Shown: positions 12,701-27,700 of the stretch, in pieces
Position numbering within the stretch: position 1 is the stretch's first letter
Layout: every line of letters begins with the position of its first letter
Source: Sipunculus nudus
Lineage: Eukaryota; Annelida; Sipuncula; Golfingiida; Sipunculidae
NCBI GenBank assembly: GCA_026874595.1
Contig: CM049313.1
Location: forward strand, 59,969,159-60,033,158
Length of the DNA stretch: 64,000 bases
Reading direction: 5' to 3'
Notes under the pieces: model-generated
Database searches by the model: none
What the model was told of the DNA's origin: nothing
The model's input: the letters and a program-made list of their open reading frames with translations, nothing else
Program-made: the position numbers and the translations under genes

Positions 12701-15700
12701 TTATGTTCTTAATCTATGGATTTTCTTGCTAAGATAACCATTTATTGAGCTCTGTCTTTCAGCTTTGACATTCTGGGTCATATCTAGACTGCTGAGAATT
12801 CTCGGTCATCTTGGCTGTGGCGCCATCTATGAAGAGACAGAGGCAGTATTGAAGCACCTTGTCAATGTAATCCGTCCAAGAGATCCGGCACTGCTATCCA
12901 GAGTTTTGAAACTGCTTTTACATTGCATGAAAGGTCTAAACATTTTATAATACTGACAGCAATATGAATATAAAATTATAATCATTATTAGCATATCAAA
13001 TGAATGTAAAATTATTATATTTTTTATATTAATGTAAAAAATTTTTTGAATTGTCAATTTGAACTGGATATACTGTATTGCAATTGCTTTAAGAGACATG
13101 ATGTAAAACTTAAGCTAACATTTGAGTCATTTCATATCCTAGGTATGGTATTTACCTGGTATACAGGTGGTTTCATCACAGTTTCATATACAGAGGGACC
13201 CCTCTATTAAAGACCCCTCCATAATGTGAATACTAGTCCCTGTAATAGAGCAGTTTGTGTCTGCCTTCTGCACTTATCGATGTTGGAGGAACTGGATCTG
13301 GCAGCAGCATGTTTTGACAAGTGCTTGACTTTATCCCAAAGTGTTTAAATATGGGGAGATTTTCAGAAAATGAAGCTTAATAATAGTTTGTCTTGCCCCA
13401 GTCTTGTCAAGGGACTTGGGGTGCACTCATGCACTGAAGATAAGTGGCATAACATAGCTGTTAACCAGGGTAACACACCTAGCACACACACTCTCACAAG
13501 CAGGTGTCCAACCGTAGAGGAAGTCCACTCCAAAAGGGAGCTCTGCTCAAAGAAACAAATATGGGTTTAACTAAGGTTATGCCTCAAAAAATAGGAATTG
13601 GATTTCTCCACCAAAAGAAAATCTTAATAAAAAATAATACAAGAACCAGTGCATAATAGACATTTGGTGCAGTCTTTTGAAAAGTAAACCCAGGCACAAT
13701 CACTATAATATTTAAAAACACAGGTCTTGACAGTGTCCATTATTTAGAGGGTCCATTGCATTTGACTTTGTATTATCTATGGATACTCTGGCTGTGATCT
13801 GTTGTTGTTGTTTACAGATGCTGCTGCATTGAATCAGCTGATATATGATGAAGATGAGGATGCTGAGACTTCTCATGAAATCACCCTGGAAACCTCCAGA
13901 CAACCCACGCAGGTCAATTACATTCCTTATTGAAAAATCAGTTTATACACACATTATATGCCATTGTTGTAAGACATAGTGTTGGAGTCAGGTGATCAGT
14001 ATAGGTTTGAAAATGTATGTATCCATTCAGTAGCAGTAACTCATGAATAAAAAAGACATATCACCATGAATACAACATACCGTAATGTCTGCATTAGTTC
14101 ATAATCTGCATTACTTTGTACACCCTGTTTTCTCCAGAAAGATATTTTACACAATTGGTACTAAGGGAGTAGCAATGCAATGAATAATCAATGCATTGAA
14201 TTGAAAACCCTTGATTAAATTGTGATCAGTTTATAACCTCCAAATCTATTTGTTTTGATTATTAATTTTTGGCATGTACCATCCTGAAACCCTTAGTGAG
14301 CTGTCAAAAGGGTGTGCCATCAAGCACGCTGCTAGGTCGAGACTGTTTATTGAGTATGTGCTCAAGACCTAGTTTCCTTGTTCCCAAGTATGACTCTCCA
14401 CTCCCATGGAACAAAAAAGGGAGTGAAAAACAAAGGGCAAGCTACATTGTTCCTTGTCTTGCTGAAATTAACTTCCATCCAATGTGGTATCGTATTTGTG
14501 TTTATTTTAAAGAAAGTCTGAAATTCACTACTAAATAATTGTATCCCCAGACAAAGTCGGGGGATACTATGTTTTCATGATGGTCCTGCCGCCGCCCCAT
14601 ATAAATCTTGTTGGCGCAATAACTCATAAAATATTTCACGGATCTATACCAAACTTGGTTTATGTATAGATATGGGTGAGAGAACAATGCCTATTTAAAA
14701 TGAGGTCATGACCTTGACTAGGAGTGTCCTTGACCTTGAATAGGTCAAATTTTGGGGGAAAATCACACAAATTCTTAAATATATCAAGAAATCTTGCATG
14801 GATTGATACCAAAATCAAGTTGATCGAAGATCATGGATAGGGTTGTCAGTTTTCAGAAACTGGTGGTGCCACCTATTATTCTTTACTTGTTTTCGTGCCT
14901 TTTAATACCCCCAAAATTGCCACTTAACAGTACTGTGAACATTAGAAGTCAAAAACTAATGGACAGATTTCTTTTATATTATGCATATACATAGATATGG
15001 GTTATGGGATGATGTTTATTTAAATTAGGGTTATGACCTTTCCTATGAGAGTGGCCTTGACCTTGAATATTCCCATATTTTGTGAAATTCACACAAAATC
15101 TTTAATATCTTATTAAGAGATACATGGAATGATCCAAAAATCAAATAGACCAAAGATCTTGGATAGCTTTGTCTTTTGCAGAAGACAGGTGGCGCCACCT
15201 TGTGTCATTTTCTTGTTAAAATGATGTTAACGCAATATCTTTGTAAGAATTTGAGGTACAGTCATTAAACCCACAGGTTTGATGCATCTTATCAACGGAT
15301 AGGTCAAGTTCGAACATGGATGACCTTGATGCATTTTTTCAAGGTCACAGCAGCGATTATTCTAAAATGATATTAGGGCAATAACTCGAAAAGAATTTGT
15401 GGTACAGTCACCAAACCTGCAGTTTAGGTGCATCTTATCAAGGGCTAGGCCAAGTTCGAATATGGATGACCTTGATTCATTTTTCAAGGTCACAGAGGCG
15501 ATAACGCTGAAATGATGTTAACTTTAATGACCAATCCATGCATTGATTAATTGAATTGATTCAAAGGCCTCTCACAACTCACAGGCCTAGTAGGTAAACA
15601 CAAAATGCTGGCACGTTATTAGGGAATTACCTGTGATGTCATCTCGCATGATGGGACTGTTGGAACTTTACTCAGTCATGTAATGCTAAGAATAATAATA

Positions 15701-18700
15701 AAGACATATGGTGTCCATCCGTCTGTTGGAGAAATATCTGGTAATGAATATTTTTGTGCATATTTTACTTAGTTGTATGAATTGCATTTTATTTAACAGG
15801 GTGAAGAAGAACAACTTCTTCCACTGCATGTGCCAGACTTGGAGACCTGTGAACTTATCCAGACTAACATAGGGTGAGTCAGAGAACCATCACCAGATCA
15901 TTACTTTTTATAATCTTGTTTATGCTGTGCCAATTAGAAAGGATGTCATCTAAGTTGGCTTCCCATATAACACAGAAAATGTGTAAAAAACTCAAACAGT
16001 TTAATTTATGCTAACAATATAGTGGAATGTAAGTTACCTAAACAGTTACAGGATATGCTGAGAGCTAAGTGATCATTACCAAAATGTTGCATCACAAATG
16101 TTAGTAATATTTTGTGGACTTTGCAGAGATCATTTGTGCTGCTATTATCCATGGCCGTTTGCCTTTGCTCAGGGATTATTTACAGAGTAACTCAAACTAT
16201 TAGGTAGATTACTGTCTTTTGCATTTTGAGTGAAGTGACCTTACTGTTTCAGGAAGTTCTTGCTCCATGAAGCCTTGGATATCTGTCAGTTCCTGCCTCC
16301 TGGGGACCAGGTTATGCTCTGGGAAATTCTATGTACTCAGCTGGAATGGGGAGAAATTGAACTGAAAAAGGTATGAAGCAACTTTGTGCTTACTTCAGTG
16401 GAACCACAGTTATTGTTTGAATGGTAAAATTTGTGTTTTCTTGTTACAGCCAGTTCTGATGCTGTGGGGATTGGTACTTAAAAAAAAACCTTCATATGTG
16501 TGTTATAACTATCTATATCTTCTTTCTATCTATATACTACTAAAATTTTTATGTTTGTTTGTTTGTCCGAGTAAAAATACAGTGAGCCAATTTTGCTATC
16601 AGCATCAGTCAGATACCCTAATTTACAGAATGCACACCAATTTGGCCCTTATACTTGCACACAGTTGAATTCCTGGCAGCATCACATTAAAGGTCTGTCG
16701 CACAACATTACACTGTTCTCACCATTGCTGACCTTCCCCTTGGCCCATTACCACAAAGACTATTGATTCTGTATCCAACACCAGACGTCCGTACCATAAG
16801 ATTTCAGGCCACAGCCCATATAAAATAGTACAGTAAAATGGTATAGTATAGAAAAATAAGATACAATTAAAAACATTATGAAGCATCATTAGATATTCAC
16901 GCTTCTATTTATGATATAGACATTCATTCCAATGTGTTTGTATTCTACCAGCTTGTACATTCATGTTGTTTACAAGACAGCGTATGAGAGGATTGGCTGA
17001 GCATTCAATTCGTCTAATAAAAGCGAAGATACATTTCCTCAACACAGCCTCGAAATTATTAAAACCATGTTTCACAAACATAAGACTAGCACTATCATTC
17101 CGTTGATTACCTAATAATTTACGGTGCACATTATTGAATGCAACACGTAATTTATTGAAACAAGACGAATATAATCAGTCCATAGAAACGGGCAGTAAAA
17201 AGCAAGACAATAACTTTTGAACAGCTGAATTTTGACAGCATTAGTACAATGGGAAAAGTCACGTAAAAGTATATTAGAGCGTACATACAAAAGTCTTGTT
17301 TGATGCATCATATCGTCATCATCTTTACAACTGTCACTGAATATATAACCAAGATACTTTGCATTTTTTGCATATTCGATCGGTGTGTCATCAATACTAA
17401 CACTAGGGCAAGTTAATTTACATTTTCTGGGTTTAAATACCATATACAACGTTTTGGCAGGATTAAGCGAGATATTGTGTAATTGACTATAAGACACACA
17501 AACATCTAAGAGTTTCTGCAAGCCTGATGGACTAGGTGCAACAAGACAAATATCATCAGCGTAAATTAAATGGTTCATACATACCTCACTAACATAACAA
17601 CCAGCGTTACAAAGTAACAAGTTCGCCGACAAGGAGTCTATATATAGACTGTGTTTTATGGTTAGGTAAATCACAATTTGGATTGCTACACCTTAGTGCA
17701 GCAGGTAGCTAAGGGTCTGAGGACACACTGCAAAGCAATATACCCTTCCCCTGCAATGGAACCCAACAGTCCCCATTTTCTTGTTATATTTAATGGCGGC
17801 ACCAAATTGTTCTAAAGCAACTTCTCTGTGGCCATGCCTGGAAAATGTCTGTTTTGGTCTTGAAGTACAATAGGACCTCAAATATCCGAATAGTGTGGGG
17901 GACATAAAAGTTGTTCTGATATTTGAGGTTATAATAAGGATATGCAAGGTACATCATTGTTTTCAATAAATATTCTTTTACTACAGGTTCACCTGGGCAT
18001 ATCAAGGTTCCATCATGCTACTGCTGGCTAATCCTGATCCTGCCAGTAACGTTATCTCATCAGAACATTTTGTTTAAATTTTATTTTTATTAAAAAGAAA
18101 ACGGTTTACTGTTTTTATAATCGTTGTTATCCTCAGAATAACATTCGGTAATTTAAAAAAAAAACATAAATTTCAGAATGTCTCATTTCTACTTTTTGTT
18201 AAATATTGGTAAATTTTGGTTTCTAAATTTAAATTTTGGAAAAACAAATTTTCAGAAAAATTTAGATACAGAAATTGGAGGTCCTACTGTATTTGGAATT
18301 AAATCCTAAGGTGGAGTCATTTTCCATATTTCCATATATCCTGAGGAGTAATACATAATTTAGGAAATTTTGCAAAGGGCTTATTGCAGTGCCATCTATC
18401 AGAAACTATTAAAGTGTATCCAGCAGTTGAACTCAGTCCATGAAAAACCTGTCCTGGAAGAACCCAGGTGAAGTTTTGTGGACCTGTCTCAGCATAAGCA
18501 ATATGCTAGTTTATTAAACATGTGCTGGTCTTCTTGTTACAGTCAGCCCTGGTGCTGTGTGAGAGGCTGCTCCAGCTTGGTGTAGAACCTCCCCTCAGCC
18601 TGATGAACCTGTACACCCAGTGTTTGACAGCCCTGCTACAGCTGCTGGTCTCGGGGAGCAAGGAAGTGGAAGGGTGAGTCTTATAGCATTGTCTGTAAGA

Positions 18701-21700
18701 GATGAAAACTCCCAAACACCCATATGTAAGTAAATTCTAGACAACATGTTAAATCACAGAACAGTTTCTTGCAAACCAAATACAATCATACAAAATAAAG
18801 CCCATGGAAAACTAAAAGATTAATAACTTCCTGAAATTTATTGTAAAACTTGCATCATATATCTCTAAAGTGTTAATAAGCTTAATTTTTAGCTCAGCTG
18901 ACTGAAAGTCATCTGAGCTATAGGGAACACCTTTTGTCCGTCGTCCGTCTGGCCATCCAGGCGTCTGTCTGTTAACAGGGCACAAATCGTAACCGCTAGA
19001 CCTGGAATCTTCTTACTTGACATCCTGGGAGGTCTATGGAAATTCTCCTTTTAAACCTGAAATTAGGTCACTGTGACCTATATTCTTCGAGCTATGGGGT
19101 TCTGAAGTAACCCCCAGAATAATGCAAAATTTAATACAAAAGCTCAAGTATCTGAACAACTAATGCATTAATCACCATGATTCTTTGCATGGATATTGAT
19201 CATGGAGTGTTTCATCAATTTCTGGAGATGGGTGGCGCCAGCTATATTTTTTTTATTTTTTACGATTTTTTTTCTCTACTTTTGTGATCCTTAAACATTT
19301 GGTCATCTGTAAACAGGGCAAAAATCATAATGACTGGACCTAGAATCTTCTGTCCTGACCTCCAGGGAAGCCCATAAAAGGTCTACATGGAAACCCGAAA
19401 TAAGGTCCCTGTTACCCATATTCTGTGAGCTATGGGGCTCTGAAGTACCCCCCAGAATAAAGATTTGGTCATATATTAACAGGGCACAAATCATAATGAC
19501 TGGACCTAGAATCTTCTTTCTTGACATGCAGGGAGGCCTTTGGAAAGTCTCTTTGGAAATCTGAAATTAGGTCTCTGTTACCCATATCCTTCATGCTATG
19601 GCTCCGAGAATAAAGATTTGGTCATCTGTTAACAGAGCACAAATTATAATGACTTGACCTAGAATCTCCTTTCTTGATATGCTGGGAGGCCCCTGAAAAG
19701 TCTCCCTGTGCACCTGAAATTACATCTCTGTTACCCATATCCTTCATCCTATGCGGCTTTGAAATACCCCCCAGAATAAACATTTGGTCATCTGTTAACA
19801 GGGCACAAATCATAATAACTGGACCTAGAATTTTATTTTTTGACATGCTGGGAGACCCCTGAAAAGTCATCTTGTAAACCTTGAAAATAGGTGTCTGTTA
19901 CCCATATCCTTCATGCTACAGAGCTCTATAGTACCTCAATGAATATTGGATGATTTTATACAAAAGGTCAAGTTTGGAAAAAGTATTTCATTCAAATTTG
20001 ACATTCAGATGATAAAATTACTTTTGTCAATGTCTTCCTGGTCAGCTGAGCGTCATGACCCCTGGGTCACTTGTTATTATAAAGCAGAACTAAATCAATT
20101 TGGATCAGTAAACATGAAAACTGATAAGTATACATAATTTATTCATTTAATAATTTATTAATTAATTTGCTTTTTAAGACTTTTCATTGAAGTATGACAA
20201 AAAAAGACTTGTATTGTCTATCAGGGACTATGAAGGCTTAGAATCTGCTCTAGCATCCAGCCTGAGTGTCCTATCAAGTCAAAAGGTAGTTACCATGACA
20301 ACCTGGATGGAGCTGGCCATGTTAGTGATACAACATGGATTTGGTCACCTTGTGTCCCGTAAACTGAAACAAACAGTCTGCTACCTCCTGGTGGAAATGA
20401 TGTGCTCTATGTCTACATTTGATGTTATGATGGGGGTTCTGAATGAAAGAAGAATGGGACTTATTCAGAAGATGATTGATGATATAGGTGAAACTGATGA
20501 ACAAGAGGTGAGCTAATTAACATGTAGCACAGAGAGCATCAACATGTATGATAAGATCAACATGTGTTTGAATCAGGACTGTAACTATACATTATCACAT
20601 GATATGCAACATATTGCGATACATCACTCATGATATATAATACACATTGATACAAATAAATAAGTAGGGTTCAGGTTACAAGTCATGTTTCAAGTTCACC
20701 TTTGCTGTATGCTTCCAACCTTAAGGAATAATGAAACAGTCCCATCATTTAGTTTGATCATGCAGTGGTTGGCCAGTCAGAACTGATTTCTGGGAATATT
20801 TCTTCTTACATTTGCTGTGCTGGGCTGCTGACTAGTATTAAATGCATGAGATCTAGAGTTATTTTTCAGCCTTTCCCTTGTATGGTCTTATATCATGTGA
20901 ATCAATACAGGTACATCTGGTGATACCAACACAATAACTGAATTTGTATTGCTAAAAATCAGTGCGCTGATGAATTGTTACAACCCTGTTAATAAAGAAT
21001 AAAATATGCTGTCAAATAATGTGATTTGCTTCATCTTCTTGAGGTTACAATTTCGCGATTTTAACGTTTCCTTTGTTTTAAGAGGGTTCCTTTTCTCACA
21101 ATACATTTACCTACTTACTGTTATTCTTACAGCTCTTTGTAGATTTTCTTGCCAGAAATATTGTGGTGGAATGTGAAGAAATGAGCCAGGAGGACTCGAG
21201 TAATAAGACATTCTGTGATCCATCGGTTGAGATAAATGCTGAGTCATCTTATACCAAGATGGATACAAGTGAGAACAAGAGGACCAAACATTCTTCAGCA
21301 TCAAAGAATCTGAGCCAGACACCAAGGTAAATATATCATTTGTGTATAAGTCCTAAGTAGTTGGTTTGAAAGAATGGCATTTTATGTTTGATTAACCTTT
21401 AACTGTGTAGATTTAATGGAGATTTCAGACAAACTTTGAAAGTCTTCACAAGAGGTCAAGGATGTAAGCTTTGATCACTGTGACAAGTCATACTTAATTG
21501 GTTCTCCGCTTCTTCTCTTTATTGATTGTGTATATATATGTGTGTTGGTGTATGTGTTAAATATCTGATTATTAAAGCCGTAGTCTCATGTGCATATATA
21601 AACCCCCACCTGCATACCAATAACACTACAGTAGTACGTCCCTGCAAATTGAACGAACATTATAAATGCATGCATGATATAATGAACTGTATATAATATA

Positions 21701-24700
21701 CCCACACAAAATGTTGCTTGGAACTCTGGGGAACAGGGAATCCCTCATGAAAACACATCTTTTAAATGCAGAAGTGTCCGCTGAATTGGATGAGCTTAAT
21801 TCAGCACAATATTTTTTCAGCATCTGCAAACGTGCACATTTCTTCAAGCATGGAAAAGTGCCTAAAGCTTGGGCAGATTTGACCAAAGTGGTCCACATAA
21901 CCACATCCAGAGTTTAGCATTTAGACTTGAAACAAAACATAAACATTACACATAATGCAGATGTGTGGAGTCAGCTGGTACATAAAATGTAACTTAATGT
22001 TCAGTATGTATGAAAACATTGGCACTTACCCTAACAAAAATCAGATAATTTCAGTCTCTGATGACTGAACAAGGCATGCTGGGAATGCTAAGGACTGTTT
22101 ATTCTCTGGCTACATCATTACCTAGACCTATGAGGGATCCACCATCAAATCATGAGTAACTCTCCCCACCGGTGTTCAGACTACATTCATATGAATTTTC
22201 AGACTAGAATCATCCATGCAGGTTAACATATCTGTTTGTCCTGATGTTGCAGCATGAAACACTCCCAGAAGACTTCTAAGACACTGCAGTGTGTAAAAGA
22301 GAAGCTGGATATGTTGTGTGACAGGCTGTCAGCTGCTGACCAGTTACAAGTGGTAAGAATGGGGATAAGTAAGGCTGTAAAGGGTAGTGACTAACATACT
22401 CTTCTTGGCTGATATTCATGGTGCTTTTAAATTCACCATATTCTCACTGGAAAGAAAACATTAAAATTGAATTCATATGGATTTAAAACCATGGGGGAAT
22501 TATCCAAGTAGTTGACACCAGCTTGTGATAGAGGGTACAGTCAAGTCAGCTGATTGTCACATCACCCGTGCATGCTTAATTATGCTTAAATTATGACAAT
22601 GAATGGGATGGGATATTATGCCTGCTTCAACATTGATGTCCTTTTGAGTCCAAAAGAAGCACTTTGTCTCACTTGGTATCAAAATAAATCACTAATAAAA
22701 ATGAAACACAGTTGTTTATGATTATTTTTATAGCACAACAGCTTAACATATTACGTTTTTGTGTACTTGACTGTTAATTTCCTGTAGTATTTGTGCCACA
22801 TGTCACAATAACTGACCACAAATGCTGACTTTGCCAGCAGAAAGTGATATAGCATATTGGTCTTGGAGTAAAATGTCTAGAAATAGGCGGCACAGTTATG
22901 TTATGTGAAGGAAAACTATTTTCATCAGATAATTGTTATGCTTTTCCTTACTGTGGGAAGAAATATGTTATGTCTGGTTATTTTGCAGATGTGTTATTCA
23001 TCCCTGAAACTTCTATGATCTTCGCTATGATGGGACTCTTCCAAAGTGAAAAAAAGTGGGCTTGACTGTATAAGTGAAAGTCCCCTTTATCACTTTTTCC
23101 TGCATACACTGTTTCAAAAAAAGTTGTTACAAAAGACAAAATAATGCTTTTATGTAGGATATGATTCATCTGTGATGGGGTTTGCTATTTTGCCAGTGTA
23201 TAAGAAAGATTAATGAGTCTTCCTTTTCAATTAAGTGGGAAATGACAATTTATGCTATTGCACAAAGATATTGTTTATTAATGTCTTAAAATGTAAGCAT
23301 AATATAATTGCAGATGCAAATACCAAAGTCCTAATTTTGGACTTGTTCACTGGACGAGGATTGACTGAAATCTAGGTCATGAGTTTAACTTTTAAAACTG
23401 AAGGTAAACTATGTTGTTTTACCTATTGTGTCAGCCATAAACATGGGTTTAGCTGTTGTTATTTGTAGGTAATACTAAAAATCATTTGAACTTGTATATT
23501 TTAAGTTTCCTTGTATTATTTTTCTTCAGGAGGAACAGAAGATAACAGCAGGTGGTCTGAAGACCCTGTTGAGGGTGATTGCTGTGACTGCTAACCTTCA
23601 AAATACCCCTGAATGGTGAGAAGAAAATTATATAAAATTTATCAGCAACTAATAGTCTGTTCAAGTGGTTTATGTCTGCCAGTTTGTTAGCACACATTTT
23701 GATTCCATTTGTTTCACCCATATTTAACTGTAATTTTCAGACATGGCCTTTTCAGGATTATACTAGGTAAATGTAATTCCATGATCTAAATATCCAAAGG
23801 GTGTGATTCATTACATGAATATGACTTTTGATAGAGACCAAAACTGACACCATAATTTCAGCTTGTGGAGCATTCACCCCCAAACCTAATGGTAAATTTG
23901 TATGTTTTTGTGTTTTTGACATATCATTAACATATCAGTGTTACGGTTCAGCCCCGGTGCGGAGTGCAGACGGATGTTGTGGTATTTCAACGCGCCGTCC
24001 TCCCAGAAACGAACAACCAAGGACATGTGGCGATACATCATTTAATGACCTGACGAAGAAAAGACTAATGTAAAGTGACGTGTGGTGTCAACCAAGTCCT
24101 ACGGCAGAGTCTGTTACATATATACATGTACATATAAGCGATACACAGAAAACAGCTTAAACCTTAAAACTTCCAATGAAGGCATTATGTACTACTTTAC
24201 AAAACACTGAACGCATTATGTACTAAAATATGACTTTGAGAGTAACTGGATGAAGGCATTATGAAGACTATTTTACGAAACACTAAAATATGACTTTGCG
24301 AGTTAGAAAAGAAAATAAATGACTGATATTAACAAGGCAACTGTAAGAAACACTTTCTCACCTGATGAAGAAAAGACTAATGCAAAGTGACACGAGTGGT
24401 GTAGACCAAGTCCTATGGCAGAGTGACGGCTGAACGGACTTCTGGTCCGAGGTTTCCGCCACTCTGCACACTGTCAGGTGTTAGTTATTATGTTAATGAA
24501 GCTTAAATAATTTAAATAACATAGCAACACACAAGCGGGTTGTTGACGACCCGAGCAAATAGGTCTTGTGTTAAAACAACCAGTTCTGGCGGTCTTGTCC
24601 TGGTGAGGAACACCTGTCCCGGCAATATAAGAAAATAATACCCGTTACATCAGTTATGACTAAGGTATAATATTAAAAATTAAACATTGTATTCACTTCA

Positions 24701-27700
24701 GCAGCCAAATAGATCTACTTGAGTGGATGAACTTGGGACAGGTAACACGGGTAACAGAGACTGTGCGGACTGTCCTGGAAACCAGTATGAAAAATGACTA
24801 CATCATCAGGGCACTGCCACAATCCTACCCCAACCTAGTGGAAGCATTAGGCATCATAGCCACTGCAGGTGGGTTTACATGTTATAAGTTATTTTTAGTA
24901 CATTCGAGCTATAGTCATGGTTTTTTAGCTCAGCTGACTGTAAGTCATCTGAGCTATAGGGATCACCTTTTGTCCGTCGGCCGTCCGGGCGTCTGTCCGT
25001 TAACAGGGCACAAATCGTAACCGCTAGAACTGGAATCTTCTTACTTGACATCCTGGGAGGTCTATGGAAATTCTCCTTTTAACCTGAAATTAGGTCACTG
25101 TGACCTATATTCTTCGAGCTATGGGATTCCGAAGTACCCCCCAGAATAATGGAAAATTTGATACAAAAGCTCAAGTATCTGAACAACTAATGCATTGATC
25201 ATCATGATTTTTAGCTCAGCTGACTATAAGTCATCTGAGCTATAGTCATGGTCCATTGTCCGTCGTCCGTCCGTCTGTCTGTCCGTCCGTCCGTCCGTCC
25301 GTCTGGATGTCCGTCCGTTAGACTGGCACGTTTCGACACCGTTGGACCTACGAATCTGAATTTCGGCATACAGTTAGATGTCCCCATAATCTCCTACCAT
25401 GCCAAAAATTGGGTCAATAGGACTTCGTTCCTTTGAGATATTAAGGAAAAACCTCAATTTTTTATTAGAAATCTATTTTCACACTACAGGACTGCCTAAT
25501 AACAAAACCACTCCTCTGGTTTTCTTCATATTTACCATAAATATTCCTCTATATAGTTCCTATGTACATGCCAGATATTAAGTCAGTATTATATAATTTA
25601 AAAAAGTTATGGGCCCAAACATAATGGACTTTGTAAAAAAATCAGGAAGATATTTGGTCACTTAAGACCAAAAATGTTAAAGGGAAGGGACTTTTTTCCA
25701 GTAATACAACTTTAATTAATCAAAATTTAATTGTATACCAAAAATTAGATCAAAATTTGTTAAATTTTTTTAAATATTGGCAAAAATATAAAATAGGTAC
25801 CTTTAATTTTGCCCAACTTTGGCCGTGGCACGTTTTTTTCCTGTAAGTACTGTGGATTTAATTTTCACACCATGTATACATAAGGATTTAATCTGTTAAA
25901 ATCTGAAATTTGAAAAAAAAGCTGCAAAATTAGGCCAGTTATTGAATTTTTTTGGAGGCTCTTGTTGTATTCCATTACATTGTCAAGCAGTCCACTTTGA
26001 TGACTGTAGGTCATTCAGTGCACATCTCTATGCTCCCCAGGCTGTTGACATAATTTTAGATGTCCCCAAAATCTCCTACCATACCGAAAATTGGGTCATT
26101 AGGACTTTGTTCCTTCGAGATATTAAGGAAAAAAAACTCTGTTTTCCATAAAAAAAAGCCATTGTTACACTTCAAGGCTGACTAATATCAAAACCACTGA
26201 TCTGTTTTTGATCGTATATAGTTTTCACATTCTTTTATACATTTTCTATGAACACACCAAAAATTAGGTCAGTTTTGGGTATTATTTTGAAGTTATGGGC
26301 CAAAACATAATGCAATTTTTTAAAAAATCAGGAAATATATTTACTCACCTAACATGAGAATTGCTGAACCTAGAGACTTTTTTTCAGGAATATAACTTTA
26401 TTTAATCAAGATTCAATTGTTTACCCAAAATTAGATCTGAATTTTGCAAATTTTTTAAGTTATTAGCATAAATAAAAAATCAATCCTTAAATTTTGTCCA
26501 ACTTTGGCACTGTTGATTTAATTTTCCCAGCATACATGCATAAGGATTTAATCTTTTAAAATCTGAACTTTCAAAAGAAATTAATTGGAATGAATAGCTT
26601 TTATTCATGTTTTCATACACCATGTCAAGTGTTGTTTACATCTAGCCCACCTAGTAGTACAGCCTTTACTTGCATTATGTAACCCACCCCAAGCAGCTTA
26701 CCTTGGCCCAGCTTGGCCACTACTAGCAGGCTTCCCTTCTGCACTGCACTCATCCCCCCCCCAGCTTGTGCATAAACTAGATGAATGTTATAATTTTTCT
26801 GTATTTTATTTTATTCTTGGACATGCTACATTTTAGATTTTGTATTGAACCACCAGGGTTACAATGATTAAAGTGTACATTTAATTGTGTCCACAAAGTG
26901 GTCTATTGCTGTGAAAGTGTGGATGTTCATGAGATAAGTAATTCCTTACTTCAGAAGAATAAAAACTTCACCAGGTGTGAAATTGACTATTAATTCCAGT
27001 AATTAATTAAAACTGGGATAGTAATTAGCACAATGATATTGTTTGTCCCTCATTCAACCAACAGTGTGTATACTTTATTTGAAAAGATGTTTTATTTTAT
27101 CAAATTTACTTTTTATTTTATTTTGGTGAATAAAATTAAGCATGTCCAGAAAACTCCAATGTGCAAAACTTTTTAATAGTGATACAATGAATATTCTTGT
27201 AGATGCCATGTTGTGGCATTATTTTCTTTTAAAATCAGTTTAAACATTTATGATATAAAAATAATAAAATATATGTGTATGCATAATATGACCCAATGTT
27301 TTTTACTCTGTATATATAATGATTGCAACTTTTGCAACAATTCTAATATTTTAACTTATATTTTCAGGTTTTTTAATTAAAAATTTATAAACCTGTAAAT
27401 AAAAAAATGATTCAGATAAAAACTTCTTAATGAAAAAGTGGATCTGCTTAAAAAAATAGGATTATATATAAACTTAAATGCATTATTCTCTTGAAAGTGA
27501 AATAAAGGTATTAGTCCATTCTGTCCACTTGCCTGTCCATCTGTAAATTTTCGTATGCAACTCAGTATCTCAAAACTTTTACTGTTTTTCTTCATGACAG
27601 TCTTGTCAGAGTATAAGTTTGCAATCATATAGTTAGAACTTTACTATAACCAAGTAGGAGGGCCCCTTTCCTCTTAGCTTTTCATATTCTTATATAAATG

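Noticed and set aside
16384-16668. 94-codon frame just after ATR exon 7
   Set aside because: It is intron sequence; the donor at 16371 and the next exon at 18543 join in phase.
23939-24649. Complete LTR retrotransposon
   Set aside because: Only one LTR-like unit is present, with no internal coding region or second LTR.
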